This document shows positions 16,814 to 25,884 of a DNA stretch of 42,391 nucleotides, piece after piece. Below the pieces are notes generated by a model, which saw only the letters and a program-made list of their open reading frames with translations, searched no databases and was not told the DNA's origin. Origin of the DNA: Limnohabitans sp. Rim8 (lineage in GTDB: Bacteria; Pseudomonadota; Gammaproteobacteria; Burkholderiales; Burkholderiaceae_C). The stretch is taken from contig CAMDFT010000018.1 of NCBI GenBank assembly GCA_945897795.1, positions 1 to 42,391 of the forward strand, written 5' to 3'. Positions within the stretch are counted from its first letter, which is position 1. Every line of letters starts with the position of its first letter. The translations under genes were made by a program, and so were the position numbers.

Positions 16814-17431
16814 TTGTTATCCATCATTCAAGCCGCTGGATGGCCCATCTGGCCGCTGATCTTGTGCTCCATTTTGGCTTTGGCCTTGATCCTCGAGCGG
16901 CTGTTCCAGTTGCGCGAGCACAAAGTCATACCCCCACAAACCTTGGAACAGGCTTTTGAGATCACCCGACGTGGTTTTGCGCCCGAAGAATCCATCTTGC
17001 TGCTTGAGAAAAATGGGGTCTTAGGTCCCGTTCTGGCCAGTGGCCTGCGATGTCTGCAAAAAAATCCCGCCGCCTCGGATGAGGACCTCCGAGCGCACAT
17101 GGAAATGGCTGGCCGCTTGGCGGGTCAACAACTGGAGCGCTATCTGACGGCCCTGGGCACCATCGCTTCAGCTGCCCCCTTGCTGGGCTTGCTCGGGACC
17201 GTCATTGGAATGATCGATATTTTCGCGGCCCAGACGGCCGGCAGCAGTCAACCGGCCCAACTGGCCTACGGCATCTCCGTGGCCTTGTACAACACCGCAT
17301 TTGGATTGATCGTGGCCATTCCAGCGCTGATGTTCTGGCGCTACTTCAGAACACGGGTGGACAATATGCTGCTGTCGATGGAGGTGGCCAGTGAGCAATT
17401 TGCCCGCCACTTGACGCATCTGCGCCACTGA
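16814..17431 (+). CDS. exbB: ExbB/TolQ/MotA-type proton channel protein
   Basis: A 205-residue inner-membrane protein of the ExbB/TolQ family, which uses the proton gradient to energise TonB- or Tol-like partners. The first membrane helix is IWPLILCSILALALILERLF. The conserved pair of helices near residues 115-180 contains APLLGLLGTVIGMIDIF and ALYNTAFGLIVAIPALMFW. The start is TTG at 16814 because AAGGA at 16803-16807 is six bases upstream, giving (M)LSIIQAAGWPIW. A second TTG at 16790 lies before that site. exbD follows after 11 bp. No tonB or tolA gene is adjacent; its place before lpxK suggests an envelope role. Confidence 0.9.
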   Translation: MLSIIQAAGWPIWPLILCSILALALILERLFQLREHKVIPPQTLEQAFEITRRGFAPEESILLLEKNGVLGPVLASGLRCLQKNPAASDEDLRAHMEMAGRLAGQQLERYLTALGTIASAAPLLGLLGTVIGMIDIFAAQTAGSSQPAQLAYGISVALYNTAFGLIVAIPALMFWRYFRTRVDNMLLSMEVASEQFARHLTHLRH

Positions 17432-17442
17432 ACGAGTCCGCC

Positions 17443-17865
17443 GTGAACTTTCGCAAACGCACCCCCTCGGCCGAACCCGAGATCAACCTCATCCCCTTCA
17501 TCGATGTTTTGTTGGTGGTGCTCATCTTTTTGATGCTCACCACCACTTGGTCTCGCCTGACCGAAATCAACATGACCTTGCCCTTGGCGGATGCCCAAAA
17601 GCAAAAAGATCGGCCCCAGCAGATTGTGCTCACGGTCAGTGCGCAAGGCCAATATGCCGTGAACAAATCCCCCATCGATGGCACCTCGGTGGGCGCTTTG
17701 GCTGCCGTTTTGGGGCCATTAGCCTCCAAGGAGGCAACCTTGGTGATCAGCGCTGATGCGCAGGCCAGTCACCAATCGGTGGTCAATGCCATGGAAGCGG
17801 CTCGCCGCACGGGGCTGTCGCAAATCACCTTTGCCACCCAATCGCCCGAGCCCTCGGGCTCCTGA
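17443..17865 (+). CDS. exbD: ExbD/TolR family protein
   Basis: A 140-residue partner of ExbB with one N-terminal membrane helix and a periplasmic domain. EPEINLIPFIDVLLVVLIFL carries the conserved aspartate (IDVLLV) that takes up protons in this family. The periplasmic part ends in VISADAQASHQSVVNAMEAA, as in other ExbD/TolR proteins. The start codon is GTG. It lies 11 bp after exbB and 6 bp before lpxK, so the three genes are very probably one transcript. Confidence 0.93.
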   Translation: MNFRKRTPSAEPEINLIPFIDVLLVVLIFLMLTTTWSRLTEINMTLPLADAQKQKDRPQQIVLTVSAQGQYAVNKSPIDGTSVGALAAVLGPLASKEATLVISADAQASHQSVVNAMEAARRTGLSQITFATQSPEPSGS

Positions 17866-17871
17866 CAGCTC

Positions 17872-18864
17872 ATGCGCCTGACCGCCTGGCTCCACCAGCA
17901 CTTGCCACATGTCTGGACTTCGCGGGGCCTGTTCGCAAGGCTGCTGCGGCCCATCGCCTGGGTGCATGCCGTCCTGCTGACCGCCCGAGGTCTGGTCTGG
18001 CGCATGGGCTGGCGGCAAGCCCATCGGCTGCCCGTGCCGGTGATTGTCGTGGGCAATGTGGTGGCCGGCGGTGCAGGCAAAACCCCACTCACCATCGCCG
18101 TGGTGAAACATTTACAACAACAGGGCTGGAAAGCAGGCGTGATTTCACGCGGCCATGGCCGCCTGTCCAATGACACCCGTGCGGTCTTGCCGGCCAGCTC
18201 GCCCACCGAGGTGGGGGATGAGCCCTTGCTGATCCAGCAAAAAACCGGTGCGCCTGTCTGGGTGGCGGCCCAGCGCGCCGAAGCTGGGCGTGCCTTGTTG
18301 CAAGCGCACCCCGAGGTCAATATTTTGGTGTGCGACGACGGCCTGCAGCACTGGGCCCTGGCGCGGGACCTGGAAATTTGCGTCATGGACGAGCGCGGCG
18401 TGGGCAATGGTTGGCTGCTGCCGGCCGGGCCTTTGCGCGAACCTTGGCCCCGGTCAGTGGACTTGCTGCTGCACACCGGCCCCAATGACTTGCCGGGCGG
18501 CTTTCAGGCGCAGCGCCACTTGGCCCCGATGGCCCACGATGCGCAAAGCCGCAGCCTGGCTTTGTCCAGCCTGATCGGTCAGCCCGTCGATGCGGTCGCC
18601 GGTCTGGCCCACCCAGAGGCATTTTTTGCCATGCTGCGCGCCTGCGGTCTGCAACTGCAGCAGACCACCGCCTTGCCCGACCATTTTGACTACGCGCAGG
18701 GCGCGCCAGCGGTCACAGACCGCCCCTTGCTGTGCACCGAAAAAGACGCTGTCAAACTCTGGCAGCACCAGCCCCGGGCCTTGGCTGTGCCCTTGGTGCT
18801 GACGCCCGAAGCCGCGTTCTGGCAGGCGCTGGACCAGCGCCTGGCCGAAAAACCCTTTCAATGA
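17872..18864 (+). CDS. lpxK: Tetraacyldisaccharide 4'-kinase
   Basis: A 330-residue inner-membrane-associated kinase that phosphorylates the 4' position of the lipid A precursor. An N-terminal hydrophobic/amphipathic segment is followed by the P-loop [12 protein letters not shown] (residues 61-72), which is the variant seen in Lpx[18 protein letters not shown] and [10 protein letters not shown] follow in family order. The length agrees with E. coli LpxK (328). It sits between exbD and a Trm112-like gene, then kdsB, an arrangement common in proteobacteria that groups lipid A and Kdo synthesis. Confidence 0.96.
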   Translation: MRLTAWLHQHLPHVWTSRGLFARLLRPIAWVHAVLLTARGLVWRMGWRQAHRLPVPVIVVGNVVAGGAGKTPLTIAVVKHLQQQGWKAGVISRGHGRLSNDTRAVLPASSPTEVGDEPLLIQQKTGAPVWVAAQRAEAGRALLQAHPEVNILVCDDGLQHWALARDLEICVMDERGVGNGWLLPAGPLREPWPRSVDLLLHTGPNDLPGGFQAQRHLAPMAHDAQSRSLALSSLIGQPVDAVAGLAHPEAFFAMLRACGLQLQQTTALPDHFDYAQGAPAVTDRPLLCTEKDAVKLWQHQPRALAVPLVLTPEAAFWQALDQRLAEKPFQ

Positions 18865-18937
18865 AAGCCCCCAAGCAAACAGCTTGCGGGCAACTGAAGC
18901 GCCTGCCTGGCGCGTCTTGCGCCGTTATCATTGGCCC

Positions 18938-19144
18938 ATGGACACCAAACTGCTTGAACTGCTGGTCTGCCCGGTCACCAAAGGACCGCTGGACTTTGAC
19001 CGCGAGACCCAGGAGCTGCTCTCGCGCAGCGCCCGACTGGCTTACCCCGTACGCAAGGGCATTCCCATCCTGCTCGAAAACGAAGCGCGCACCTTGAGCG
19101 ACGAAGAAATCGAGAAACTGGCCACTTTGCGCCCCCCGCTCTGA
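18938..19144 (+). CDS. Trm112/YcaR family protein
   Basis: A 68-residue protein. It starts [21 protein letters not shown] and ends [19 protein letters not shown], both typical of the Trm112/YcaR (UPF0434) family. Bacterial members are small; the eukaryotic homologue activates methyltransferases, while the bacterial role is not settled. Only one cysteine of the usual zinc-binding set (CPVTK in place of CPxCK) is present here, so zinc binding is doubtful. The ATG at 18938 is chosen by family alignment over a start at 18884. It lies between lpxK and kdsB, its usual place, with kdsB starting 10 bp later. Confidence 0.9.
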   Translation: MDTKLLELLVCPVTKGPLDFDRETQELLSRSARLAYPVRKGIPILLENEARTLSDEEIEKLATLRPPL

Positions 19145-19154
19145 AAGACCGCGC

Positions 19155-19958
19155 ATGCGTCTGGCCCCTCCCCACCGCGACTTCAGCGTCCTGATCCCCG
19201 CGCGCATGGCGTCCAGCCGCCTGCCGAACAAACCCCTGGCCGACATCGCCGGACTGCCCATGGTGGTGCGGGTGGCCCAGCGCGCCATGCTGTCAACCGC
19301 CGCCCAAGTGGTGGTGGCTGCCGATGACGAACGCATCGTGGCCGCCTGCGCGGCCCACGGCGTGCAAGCCCTCTTGACCCGCCAAGACCATCTCAGTGGC
19401 AGCGACCGCTTGGCCGAAGCTTGCCAACTGCTGGGCCTGAGCCATGAGGCCGTGGTGGTCAACGTGCAAGGCGACGAGCCGCTGATCGAGCCCGCACTGA
19501 TTGACCAGGTGGCGCAGTTGCTCATCGACCGGCCAGAAGCCAGCATGAGCACAGCCGCCCACGCCATCAGCCAGCTGGCCGACTTCTGCAACCCGAATGT
19601 GGTCAAAGTGGTCACGGACGCCCGCCAGATGGCTCTGTACTTCAGCCGCGCACCTATTCCCTGGTGGCGCGACGGGCAAAGTGCCCCTCCAAGCTCGGAC
19701 CAGGGCAACACCCCCTTCACCGAACTGCCCAGCCCCCCTCCACTGCGACATGTGGGTATTTACGCCTACCGCGCCGGTTTTTTGGCGCAATTTCCCCTGC
19801 TTCCCCCTGCCCCCATTGAGCAGCTGGAGTCGTTGGAGCAGCTGCGCGCCCTGTGGCACGGGCACCGGATTGCCGTACACACCACCGAGCAGGCCCCCGG
19901 TCCTGGGATCGACACGCCAGAAGATTTGCAGCGCGTTCGCACATTGCTTGGGGCGTAA
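19155..19958 (+). CDS. kdsB: CMP-Kdo synthetase (3-deoxy-manno-octulosonate cytidylyltransferase)
   Basis: A 267-residue enzyme that activates Kdo with CTP for LPS inner-core assembly. The nucleotide-binding opening [20 protein letters not shown] is textbook Kds[19 protein letters not shown] holds the metal-binding Asp-Glu pair, and [24 protein letters not shown] and ESLEQLRAL follow. It is slightly longer than E. coli KdsB (248) because of an insertion after WWRDGQ. It ends 106 bp before adk and closes the envelope gene block. Confidence 0.96.
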   Translation: MRLAPPHRDFSVLIPARMASSRLPNKPLADIAGLPMVVRVAQRAMLSTAAQVVVAADDERIVAACAAHGVQALLTRQDHLSGSDRLAEACQLLGLSHEAVVVNVQGDEPLIEPALIDQVAQLLIDRPEASMSTAAHAISQLADFCNPNVVKVVTDARQMALYFSRAPIPWWRDGQSAPPSSDQGNTPFTELPSPPPLRHVGIYAYRAGFLAQFPLLPPAPIEQLESLEQLRALWHGHRIAVHTTEQAPGPGIDTPEDLQRVRTLLGA

Positions 19959-20055
19959 GCCTGGTTTGAGCCTCGCGTGATATTCTTACCGCAGTTGTCT
20001 GCCATACCATGGGCCCCTTCGAGGCTTGGCAGACCCACTCCATGACAAGCGATAA

Positions 20056-20721
<666 letters not shown>

Positions 20722-20753
20722 GCCACCGCTCGCAGCAACAGGCTGCACGCATA

Positions 20754-20783
20754 CAACAAAGCCCCTTTTCAGGGGCTTTGTTG
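20754..20783 (+). terminator. Rho-independent terminator after adk
   Basis: CAACAAAGCCCC (20754-20765) and GGGGCTTTGTTG (20772-20783) form a perfect 12-bp stem with the loop TTTTCA. It begins 33 bp after the adk stop. Confidence 0.9.
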
Positions 20784-20961
20784 TTGGTGCACGACACACC
20801 GTGGCGCCAGGCATTCCCGCTGGCTGGAGATGGCCACGCGCCTATGCACGGCTGTTCTTTCCACCTTCGGCCTGCCGTGAAAACCGCGAGTCTCGCACTC
20901 GGCTGCATTGCGTCGGCCTCGCCTGTTCATCTTGAATTTCTGGCTTTTTTTCACAGCAAGC

Positions 20962-20996
20962 TTGCACAACCAGTAAAACTGGTTAAAAATACAGCT
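20962..20996 (+). promoter_or_regulatory. lexA promoter with SOS box
   Basis: CTG at 20979-20981 and CAG at 20992-20994 are ten bases apart, giving aaCTGGttaaaaatACAGct, which fits the CTG-N10-CAG LexA box of beta- and gammaproteobacteria. It overlaps a possible -10 TAAAAA (20984-20989) that lies 16 bp from TTGCAC (20962-20967). A second perfect repeat, AACCAG-TAAAA-CTGGTT (20968-20984), overlaps the left half. Binding here would block lexA transcription. The rest of the 316-bp gap before lexA (20784-20960) shows no gene or clear signal. Confidence 0.75.
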
Positions 20997-21037
20997 ACTG
21001 GATGAAAAAACAGCCCAATCCCCACCAGGAGACCGCC

Positions 21038-21709
21038 ATGACCGACAGCCCCAAGCTCACCGCCCGCCAACAAGAAATTCTGGAACTGATCCAGAACACC
21101 ATTGCCAACACCGGCGCGCCCCCTACCCGCGCCGAAATCGCCAACGTGCTGGGTTTCAAATCACCCAACGCCGCAGAAGAACACCTCAAGGCCCTGGCCA
21201 GAAAGGGCGCGATCGAATTGGTCAGCGGCACCTCGCGCGGCATTCGCCTCAAAGGCAGCTCGCGCAGCAGTTTGCGCGCACCTTCTGATTTGTTCAGCCT
21301 GAGCCTGCCCGGCCTGGGTCAGCTGTGTTTGCCTTTGGTGGGGCGCGTGGCTGCGGGCTCACCCATCCTGGCGCAAGAACACGTCGACCGAACCTACCAA
21401 CTCGAAAGCAGCCTGTTTGCCCAGCAACCCGACTACCTGCTGCGCGTACGCGGCATGTCCATGCGCGATGCGGGCATCATGGACGGCGACTTGTTGGCCG
21501 TCAAATCAACCAAAGAGGTGCGCAACGGCCAGATCGTGGTGGCCCGCTTGGGCGATGAAGTCACGGTCAAACGCCTGCACAAGACCGCTACCGGCATCGA
21601 ACTGCTCCCAGAAAACCCCGATTACCCGACCATCGTGGTGCACCCCGGCGAGCCCTTTGACATTGAAGGCCTGGCCGTAGGCCTGATCCGCAACAGCTTC
21701 GTCATGTGA
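21038..21709 (+). CDS. lexA: LexA repressor
   Basis: A 223-residue SOS repressor and self-cleaving protease. The N-terminal winged helix has [16 protein letters not shown] and [20 protein letters not shown]. The cleavage site Ala106-Gly107 lies in VGRVAAGSP. The catalytic pair is Ser141 (RGMSMRDAG) and Lys178 (DEVTVKRL), spaced 37 residues as in E. coli. It is some 20 residues longer than E. coli LexA because of a longer linker. The start at 21038 follows GGAG and agrees with the family; the frame is open from 21002. The SOS box upstream implies self-regulation. Confidence 0.97.
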   Translation: MTDSPKLTARQQEILELIQNTIANTGAPPTRAEIANVLGFKSPNAAEEHLKALARKGAIELVSGTSRGIRLKGSSRSSLRAPSDLFSLSLPGLGQLCLPLVGRVAAGSPILAQEHVDRTYQLESSLFAQQPDYLLRVRGMSMRDAGIMDGDLLAVKSTKEVRNGQIVVARLGDEVTVKRLHKTATGIELLPENPDYPTIVVHPGEPFDIEGLAVGLIRNSFVM

Positions 21710-21821
21710 CATTTTTCAGTCGCGGCCTCAGGTGGCGGGCGCTGTTCTTCAGCCCTGAATCCGACGACTTCCTCCATCAATCCTGCCTGTGTCCAACCTC
21801 CATGCTTTTGAAAGGTTTCAC

Positions 21822-22145
21822 ATGGGAATCGCTCTGCTTGCCCTTTCAGGTCTGTTCAAGAACCTGACCTCCTTCACCACCAGCACCCCCGTGCAGGTTT
21901 TGCCCAAAAGACAGCCTGTACGCCCGCACCCCGAATGGGCCATTCGGTCCACACCTTGTGCCATGCCGTCCCAAGGCAAGACACCAGTGACCCAACGCCA
22001 ACCCAGCTTGCGCGTGCTGCGCGTCCATGAAAGTGGTCAACACACAACCGGGGCCGGGCGAATGGTGATCTCCGGACGCATGGCCGACGTCTGCGCCGAA
22101 CTCGATCGACTGGTGGCCATGGAAGCGCGGCACCGCCACTCCTGA
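21822..22145 (+). CDS. Conserved hypothetical protein downstream of lexA
   Basis: A 107-residue protein I do not recognise functionally. The N-terminus (MGIALLALSGLFKNLTSFTT) is mildly hydrophobic. A basic, proline-rich middle leads to a C-terminal block RMVISGRMADVCAELDRLVA that looks like a conserved core; similar C-termini occur, as far as I recall, in small unnamed proteins of Comamonadaceae. AAAGG six to seven bases before ATG 21822 favours this start over GTG 21789. It lies 112 bp after lexA on the same strand with no clear terminator between, so it might be co-transcribed and SOS-linked, which is only inference. Confidence 0.55.
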   Translation: MGIALLALSGLFKNLTSFTTSTPVQVLPKRQPVRPHPEWAIRSTPCAMPSQGKTPVTQRQPSLRVLRVHESGQHTTGAGRMVISGRMADVCAELDRLVAMEARHRHS

Positions 22146-22254
22146 AGCTGATCGCTGGCTTGTGCCCACAAGCAATCCGCAAGATCCAAGTTCGGATTGA
22201 TGTGGCATCCATCGATTCACAACCGCACGCATCAAAGCACCACTCATCTGGGCC

Positions 22255-22274
22255 TGACTGACGAAAGTCAGTCA
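22255..22274 (+). promoter_or_regulatory. Perfect hairpin with GAAA loop before the dehydrogenase gene
   Basis: TGACTGAC (22255-22262), GAAA (22263-22266) and GTCAGTCA (22267-22274) form an 8-bp stem closed by a GNRA tetraloop, 14 bp before the ATG at 22289. There is no T-run, so it is not a normal terminator. As RNA it would sit at the 5' end of the gene, and as DNA it is a palindrome that could bind a regulator. Confidence 0.45.
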
Positions 22275-22288
22275 CTTGACAAGGCACA

Positions 22289-23305
22289 ATGTCGAGCATG
22301 AACATTGTGATCCTTGACGACTACCAAGATGTCGTGCGCAAACTCGACTGCGCAGCCAAACTCGAGAACTACCCAGCCAAGGTCTACACCAACACGGTCA
22401 AAGGCATTGGCCAGTTGTCGGTTCGGCTCAAAGACGCCGATGTGATTGTCTTGATCCGCGAACGCACCAGCCTTAACCGCGCCCTGATCGAGAAGCTTCC
22501 CCGGCTCAAAATGATCGCCCAAACCGGCCGCGTGGGCAGCCACATCGACTTGGCGGCCTGCACCGAGCGCGGCGTGGCCGTGGCCGAAGGTGTGGGCTCG
22601 CCCACTGCCCCGGCTGAACTCACCTGGGCACTGGTCATGGCGGCCACCCGAAGGTTGCCCCAGTACATCAGCAACCTCAAGCACGGTGCATGGCAGCAAT
22701 CGGGCCTCAAATCCAGCTCCATGCCGGCCAACTTTGGCCTGGGCACACTGCTCAAAGGCAAAACCCTGGGCATCTGGGGCTACGGAAAAATAGGCCAACT
22801 GGTGGCCGGGTACGGAAAAGCTTTCGGCATGAGTGTGCAGATCTGGGGCAGCGACGAATCTCGCGTGCGCGCGGTCAAGGACGGGCATGCCGCTGCCACC
22901 AGTCGGGAAGCTTTTTTTCAGACCACGGATGTGCTGAGCTTGCACCTTAGGTTGAATGAAGCCACCACCGGCATTGTCACCAGCGATGACTTGGGGTTCA
23001 TGAAATCCACGGCCCTGCTGGTCAACACCTCGCGTGCCGAACTGATCGAAACCAATGCCCTGATTGGCGCCCTCAACCGGGGTCGACCCGGTATGGCGGC
23101 CGTCGACGTGTTCGAGTCCGAGCCGATTTTGCAAGGCTCAGCCTTGCTGCGGCTCGAAAACTGCATCTGCACCCCCCACATTGGCTATGTCGAAAAAGAC
23201 AGTTACGAACTGTATTTCGGCTCAGCTTTCGACAACGTCATCAACTTCATCAAAGGCACACCCACCAACATCGTCAATCCGGGCGCCTTGCAGGTTCGAC
23301 GCTGA
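22289..23305 (+). CDS. D-2-hydroxyacid dehydrogenase family protein
   Basis: A 338-residue NAD-dependent dehydrogenase of the formate/glycerate dehydrogenase family. The Rossmann motif is LGIWGYGKIGQLVAGYGKAF near residues 160-180. The substrate-binding Arg lies in LLVNTSRAELI, the catalytic Glu probably in FESEPI and the His in CTPHIGYVE. Family members reduce 2-oxo acids or oxidise D-2-hydroxyacids such as glycerate or phosphoglycerate; the substrate is open. AAGG five bases before ATG 22289 supports that start, with ATG 22298 as an alternative. A short perfect hairpin lies just before it. Confidence 0.85.
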   Translation: MSSMNIVILDDYQDVVRKLDCAAKLENYPAKVYTNTVKGIGQLSVRLKDADVIVLIRERTSLNRALIEKLPRLKMIAQTGRVGSHIDLAACTERGVAVAEGVGSPTAPAELTWALVMAATRRLPQYISNLKHGAWQQSGLKSSSMPANFGLGTLLKGKTLGIWGYGKIGQLVAGYGKAFGMSVQIWGSDESRVRAVKDGHAAATSREAFFQTTDVLSLHLRLNEATTGIVTSDDLGFMKSTALLVNTSRAELIETNALIGALNRGRPGMAAVDVFESEPILQGSALLRLENCICTPHIGYVEKDSYELYFGSAFDNVINFIKGTPTNIVNPGALQVRR

Positions 23306-23433
23306 ACCGTCTGGCCCAAGTCGCATTGACTGAGGACATAATCGGCGCTTGCCGTCCGGCCCACCTGTCCTTTCCCCCAACGATTCAACACGTTTTTTGA
23401 CCCGGCCTTGCGCCTCGTATTCATACTTTCAAC

Positions 23434-24954
23434 ATGACTATCGCATTTTCCAAAGTGGCCATCATCGGCGCCGGCGCCATGGGCCGGGGCATTGCCCAAA
23501 TCGCCGCGCAAGCAGGCAGCCAAGTCTGGCTGTACGACACGCAAGCCGAAGCCATTCAAAAAGCCCGCGATGCGGTGTTTCAGCAATGGGACAAGTTGCA
23601 AGAAAAAGGCAGATTGAGTGCCGAAGCCGTGGCCGGCCACAAAAGCCGCCTGCTGGGCGCTGCCAGCCTGCAAGACCTGGCCGACTGTGATCTGGTGGTC
23701 GAAGCCATCGTCGAAAGGCTCGACATCAAGAAAAGCCTGTTCACCGATCTGGAAAAAGTGCTGGCACCCAGCGCCGTGTTGGTCACCAACACCTCGTCGC
23801 TCTCGGTCACGGCCATTGCCGCCGCCTTGCAGCGGCCAGCCCAGTTTGCCGGTTACCACTTCTTCAACCCCGTGCCCCTGATGAAGGTGGTCGAGGTAAT
23901 TGCAGGCCTCAAAACCGACCCTGCGGTGTGCCAACGCCTGACCGAGTTTGCTCGCCAAATGGGCCACACACCCGTTCAAGCACAAGACACGCCGGGTTTC
24001 ATCGTCAACCACGCGGGTCGCGGTTATGGCACCGAAGCGCTGCGCATCGTGAGCGAAGGCATTGCCGATTTCGCCACCATCGACCGCATCCTGCGCGATC
24101 AGGTGGGCTTCAAACTCGGACCCTTTGAGCTGTTTGACCTCACGGCCCTCGATGTGTCGCACCACGTCATCGAAGCGATCTACCACCAGTACTACGAAGA
24201 GCCCCGCTACCGCCCCAACGTCATCACCGCCCAGCGCCTGGCTGGGGGCGTGGTCGGCAAAAAAGTAGGCGAAGGCTTTTACAAATACGTGGATGGCGCA
24301 GCCCAAGTGCCCGCCGAGCCAGCGGTGCCCGTGGTGGACAGCATCCCGCCCGTGTGGGTCTCGCCACGCGCAGCCCGCCGAATGGAACTGCTGCAGCTGC
24401 TCAGGGACCTGGGTGCCACCATCGAAACCGGCGCATCGCCCTCACCCGATGCCTTGACCCTCGTCGCCCCGTTGGGCTTTGACATCACCACCGTGGCCGT
24501 GGTCGAGCGCCTGGACCCAGCCCGCACCGTGGGCATCGACATGCTGTTTGAGGACGCTTCCACCAAGCGGCGCGTGCTGGCCACCAATCCGGCCACGCGC
24601 ATCGACATGCGCGATGCGGCCCATGCCTTGTTTGCCAGAGACGGCAAAGCCGTCTCGGTCATCCGCGACAGCGGCGGTTTTGTCACCCAACGCGTGGTGG
24701 CGTCCATCGTCAACATCGCGTCCGACATGTGCCAGCAACGCATTTGCAGCCCGCAAGATCTGGAAACCGCCGTCACCCTGGGCCTGGCCTACCCCATGGG
24801 CCCCTTGGCCATGGGCAACCGCTTGGGACCCGACAGCATCTTGGAAGTGCTGTTCAACCTGCAAACGGTTTATGGTGACCCCCGATATCGCCCCAGCCCC
24901 TGGCTGCGCCGCCGCGGTGCGATTGGCCTGTCGCTGATGCACACCGAAGAATAA
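23434..24954 (+). CDS. 3-hydroxyacyl-CoA dehydrogenase
   Basis: A 506-residue NAD-dependent enzyme that oxidises 3-hydroxyacyl-CoA to 3-oxoacyl-CoA. AIIGAGAMGRGIAQIAAQAG near residues 9-28 is the NAD-binding motif. VVEAIVERLDIKKSLF, TNTSSLSVTAIA, FAGYHFFNPVPLMKVVEVI (with the catalytic His) and DTPGFIVNHAGRGY follow in order. A second, degenerate HAD C-terminal domain makes it longer than a simple HAD and similar in size to PaaH/PaaC-type enzymes of phenylacetate breakdown. No paa genes are nearby, so a general beta-oxidation role is more likely. The crotonase gene follows after a tandem repeat. Confidence 0.92.
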   Translation: MTIAFSKVAIIGAGAMGRGIAQIAAQAGSQVWLYDTQAEAIQKARDAVFQQWDKLQEKGRLSAEAVAGHKSRLLGAASLQDLADCDLVVEAIVERLDIKKSLFTDLEKVLAPSAVLVTNTSSLSVTAIAAALQRPAQFAGYHFFNPVPLMKVVEVIAGLKTDPAVCQRLTEFARQMGHTPVQAQDTPGFIVNHAGRGYGTEALRIVSEGIADFATIDRILRDQVGFKLGPFELFDLTALDVSHHVIEAIYHQYYEEPRYRPNVITAQRLAGGVVGKKVGEGFYKYVDGAAQVPAEPAVPVVDSIPPVWVSPRAARRMELLQLLRDLGATIETGASPSPDALTLVAPLGFDITTVAVVERLDPARTVGIDMLFEDASTKRRVLATNPATRIDMRDAAHALFARDGKAVSVIRDSGGFVTQRVVASIVNIASDMCQQRICSPQDLETAVTLGLAYPMGPLAMGNRLGPDSILEVLFNLQTVYGDPRYRPSPWLRRRGAIGLSLMHTEE

Positions 24955-25036
24955 TGACTTTGTGGGACAGATCTTTGGCGCTGTCCCGAACTGAATGACT
25001 TTGTGGGACAGATCTTTAGCTCTGTCCCCAACTAAT
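24955..25036 (+). repeat. 41-bp tandem duplication of a REP-like hairpin
   Basis: Two copies start at 24955 and 24996 with TGACTTTGTGGGACAGATCT. Each contains the perfect stem GGGACAG/CTGTCCC (24964-24970 with 24981-24987; 25005-25011 with 25022-25028). They differ at a few loop and tail bases. The TTTGTGGGA head resembles the REP-like sequences elsewhere in the window. They fill the gap between the dehydrogenase stop and the crotonase start. Confidence 0.85.
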
Positions 25037-25047
25037 TAAGAAACAAG

Positions 25048-25827
25048 ATGACCGCCCAACTGCTCAGCACCAGCGAAGGCCGGACCCTGGTCCTGACCCT
25101 CAGCAACCCGGAATTTCGCAACGCCCTTGGCCCCGAGATGTACGCCGCAGGCGTGGAAGCCCTGAGCGTGGCCGAATCGAACCCAGATGTGCGCAGCGTG
25201 GTGATCACCGGGGCCAACAACATCTTCAGCGCAGGCGGCAATTTGCAGCGCTTGCAAAACAATCGGCAACTTCCGCCCGAACACCAAGCGCAAAGCATCG
25301 AAGGCCTGCACAACTGGATCGAAGCCATCCGCACCTTCCCCAAGCCCGTGATCGCCGTCGTGGAAGGCCCGGCGGCTGGCGCCGGTTTTTCGTTGGCGCT
25401 GGCCTGCGACATGATCGTGGCCGCGCGCAACAGCGTGTTCGTGATGGCCTACAGCTCCATTGCTTTGTCACCCGATGGTGGCGGCAGCTGGAGCCTGTCG
25501 CGCGCCGTGCCGCGCCAGTTGGCCACCGAGTTGTTGATGTGCGGCGAGCGCATCGGTGCCGAACGCCTGCAGCAACTGGGCGTGGTCAACCGCCTGGCCG
25601 ATGCGGGTCAGGCATTGCAGCAAGCCCTGCAACTTTGCGAGCAACTCAACGCCCGCGCCCCCAATGCCTTGACCAGCATCAAGGATTTGCTGGCCGACGC
25701 CGATGGCAGCAGCTTGACAACGCAACTGGCCCGCGAACGCGACCACTTTGTTAAAAACCTGCACCACCCCAACGCCGGTATTGGCATTGGTGCGTTTTTG
25801 AACAAGCAAAAACCCGAATACGAATAA
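25048..25827 (+). CDS. Crotonase family enzyme ('oxepin-CoA hydrolase, alternative type'-like)
   Basis: A 259-residue enoyl-CoA hydratase/isomerase family protein. The CoA-binding region has NPEFRNALGPEMY and IFSAGGNLQRL with the oxyanion-hole pattern AGGNL. VEGPAAGAGFSLALACDMIV supplies the second oxyanion NH. At the position of the usual second catalytic Glu it has Asp (SPDGGGSWSLSR), as in PaaG-type isomerases. I recall very similar Burkholderiales proteins named 'oxepin-CoA hydrolase, alternative type'. With no phenylacetate genes around, the exact reaction is open; hydration or isomerisation of an unsaturated acyl-CoA fits the neighbours. Confidence 0.82.
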   Translation: MTAQLLSTSEGRTLVLTLSNPEFRNALGPEMYAAGVEALSVAESNPDVRSVVITGANNIFSAGGNLQRLQNNRQLPPEHQAQSIEGLHNWIEAIRTFPKPVIAVVEGPAAGAGFSLALACDMIVAARNSVFVMAYSSIALSPDGGGSWSLSRAVPRQLATELLMCGERIGAERLQQLGVVNRLADAGQALQQALQLCEQLNARAPNALTSIKDLLADADGSSLTTQLARERDHFVKNLHHPNAGIGIGAFLNKQKPEYE

Positions 25828-25884
25828 AGCGACTGGTCCCCCAGGCGACAAAAACCCGATCATCAGTCACTCAAAGGACAGAGC

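Noticed and set aside
24955-25036. Start of a CRISPR array
   Set aside because: There are just two direct copies without spacers, and each is a REP-like hairpin; no cas genes are present.
25048-25827. Part of a phenylacetate (paa) cluster
   Set aside because: The crotonase and 3-hydroxyacyl-CoA dehydrogenase resemble paa enzymes, but no paaABCDE, paaK or paaZ genes are here.
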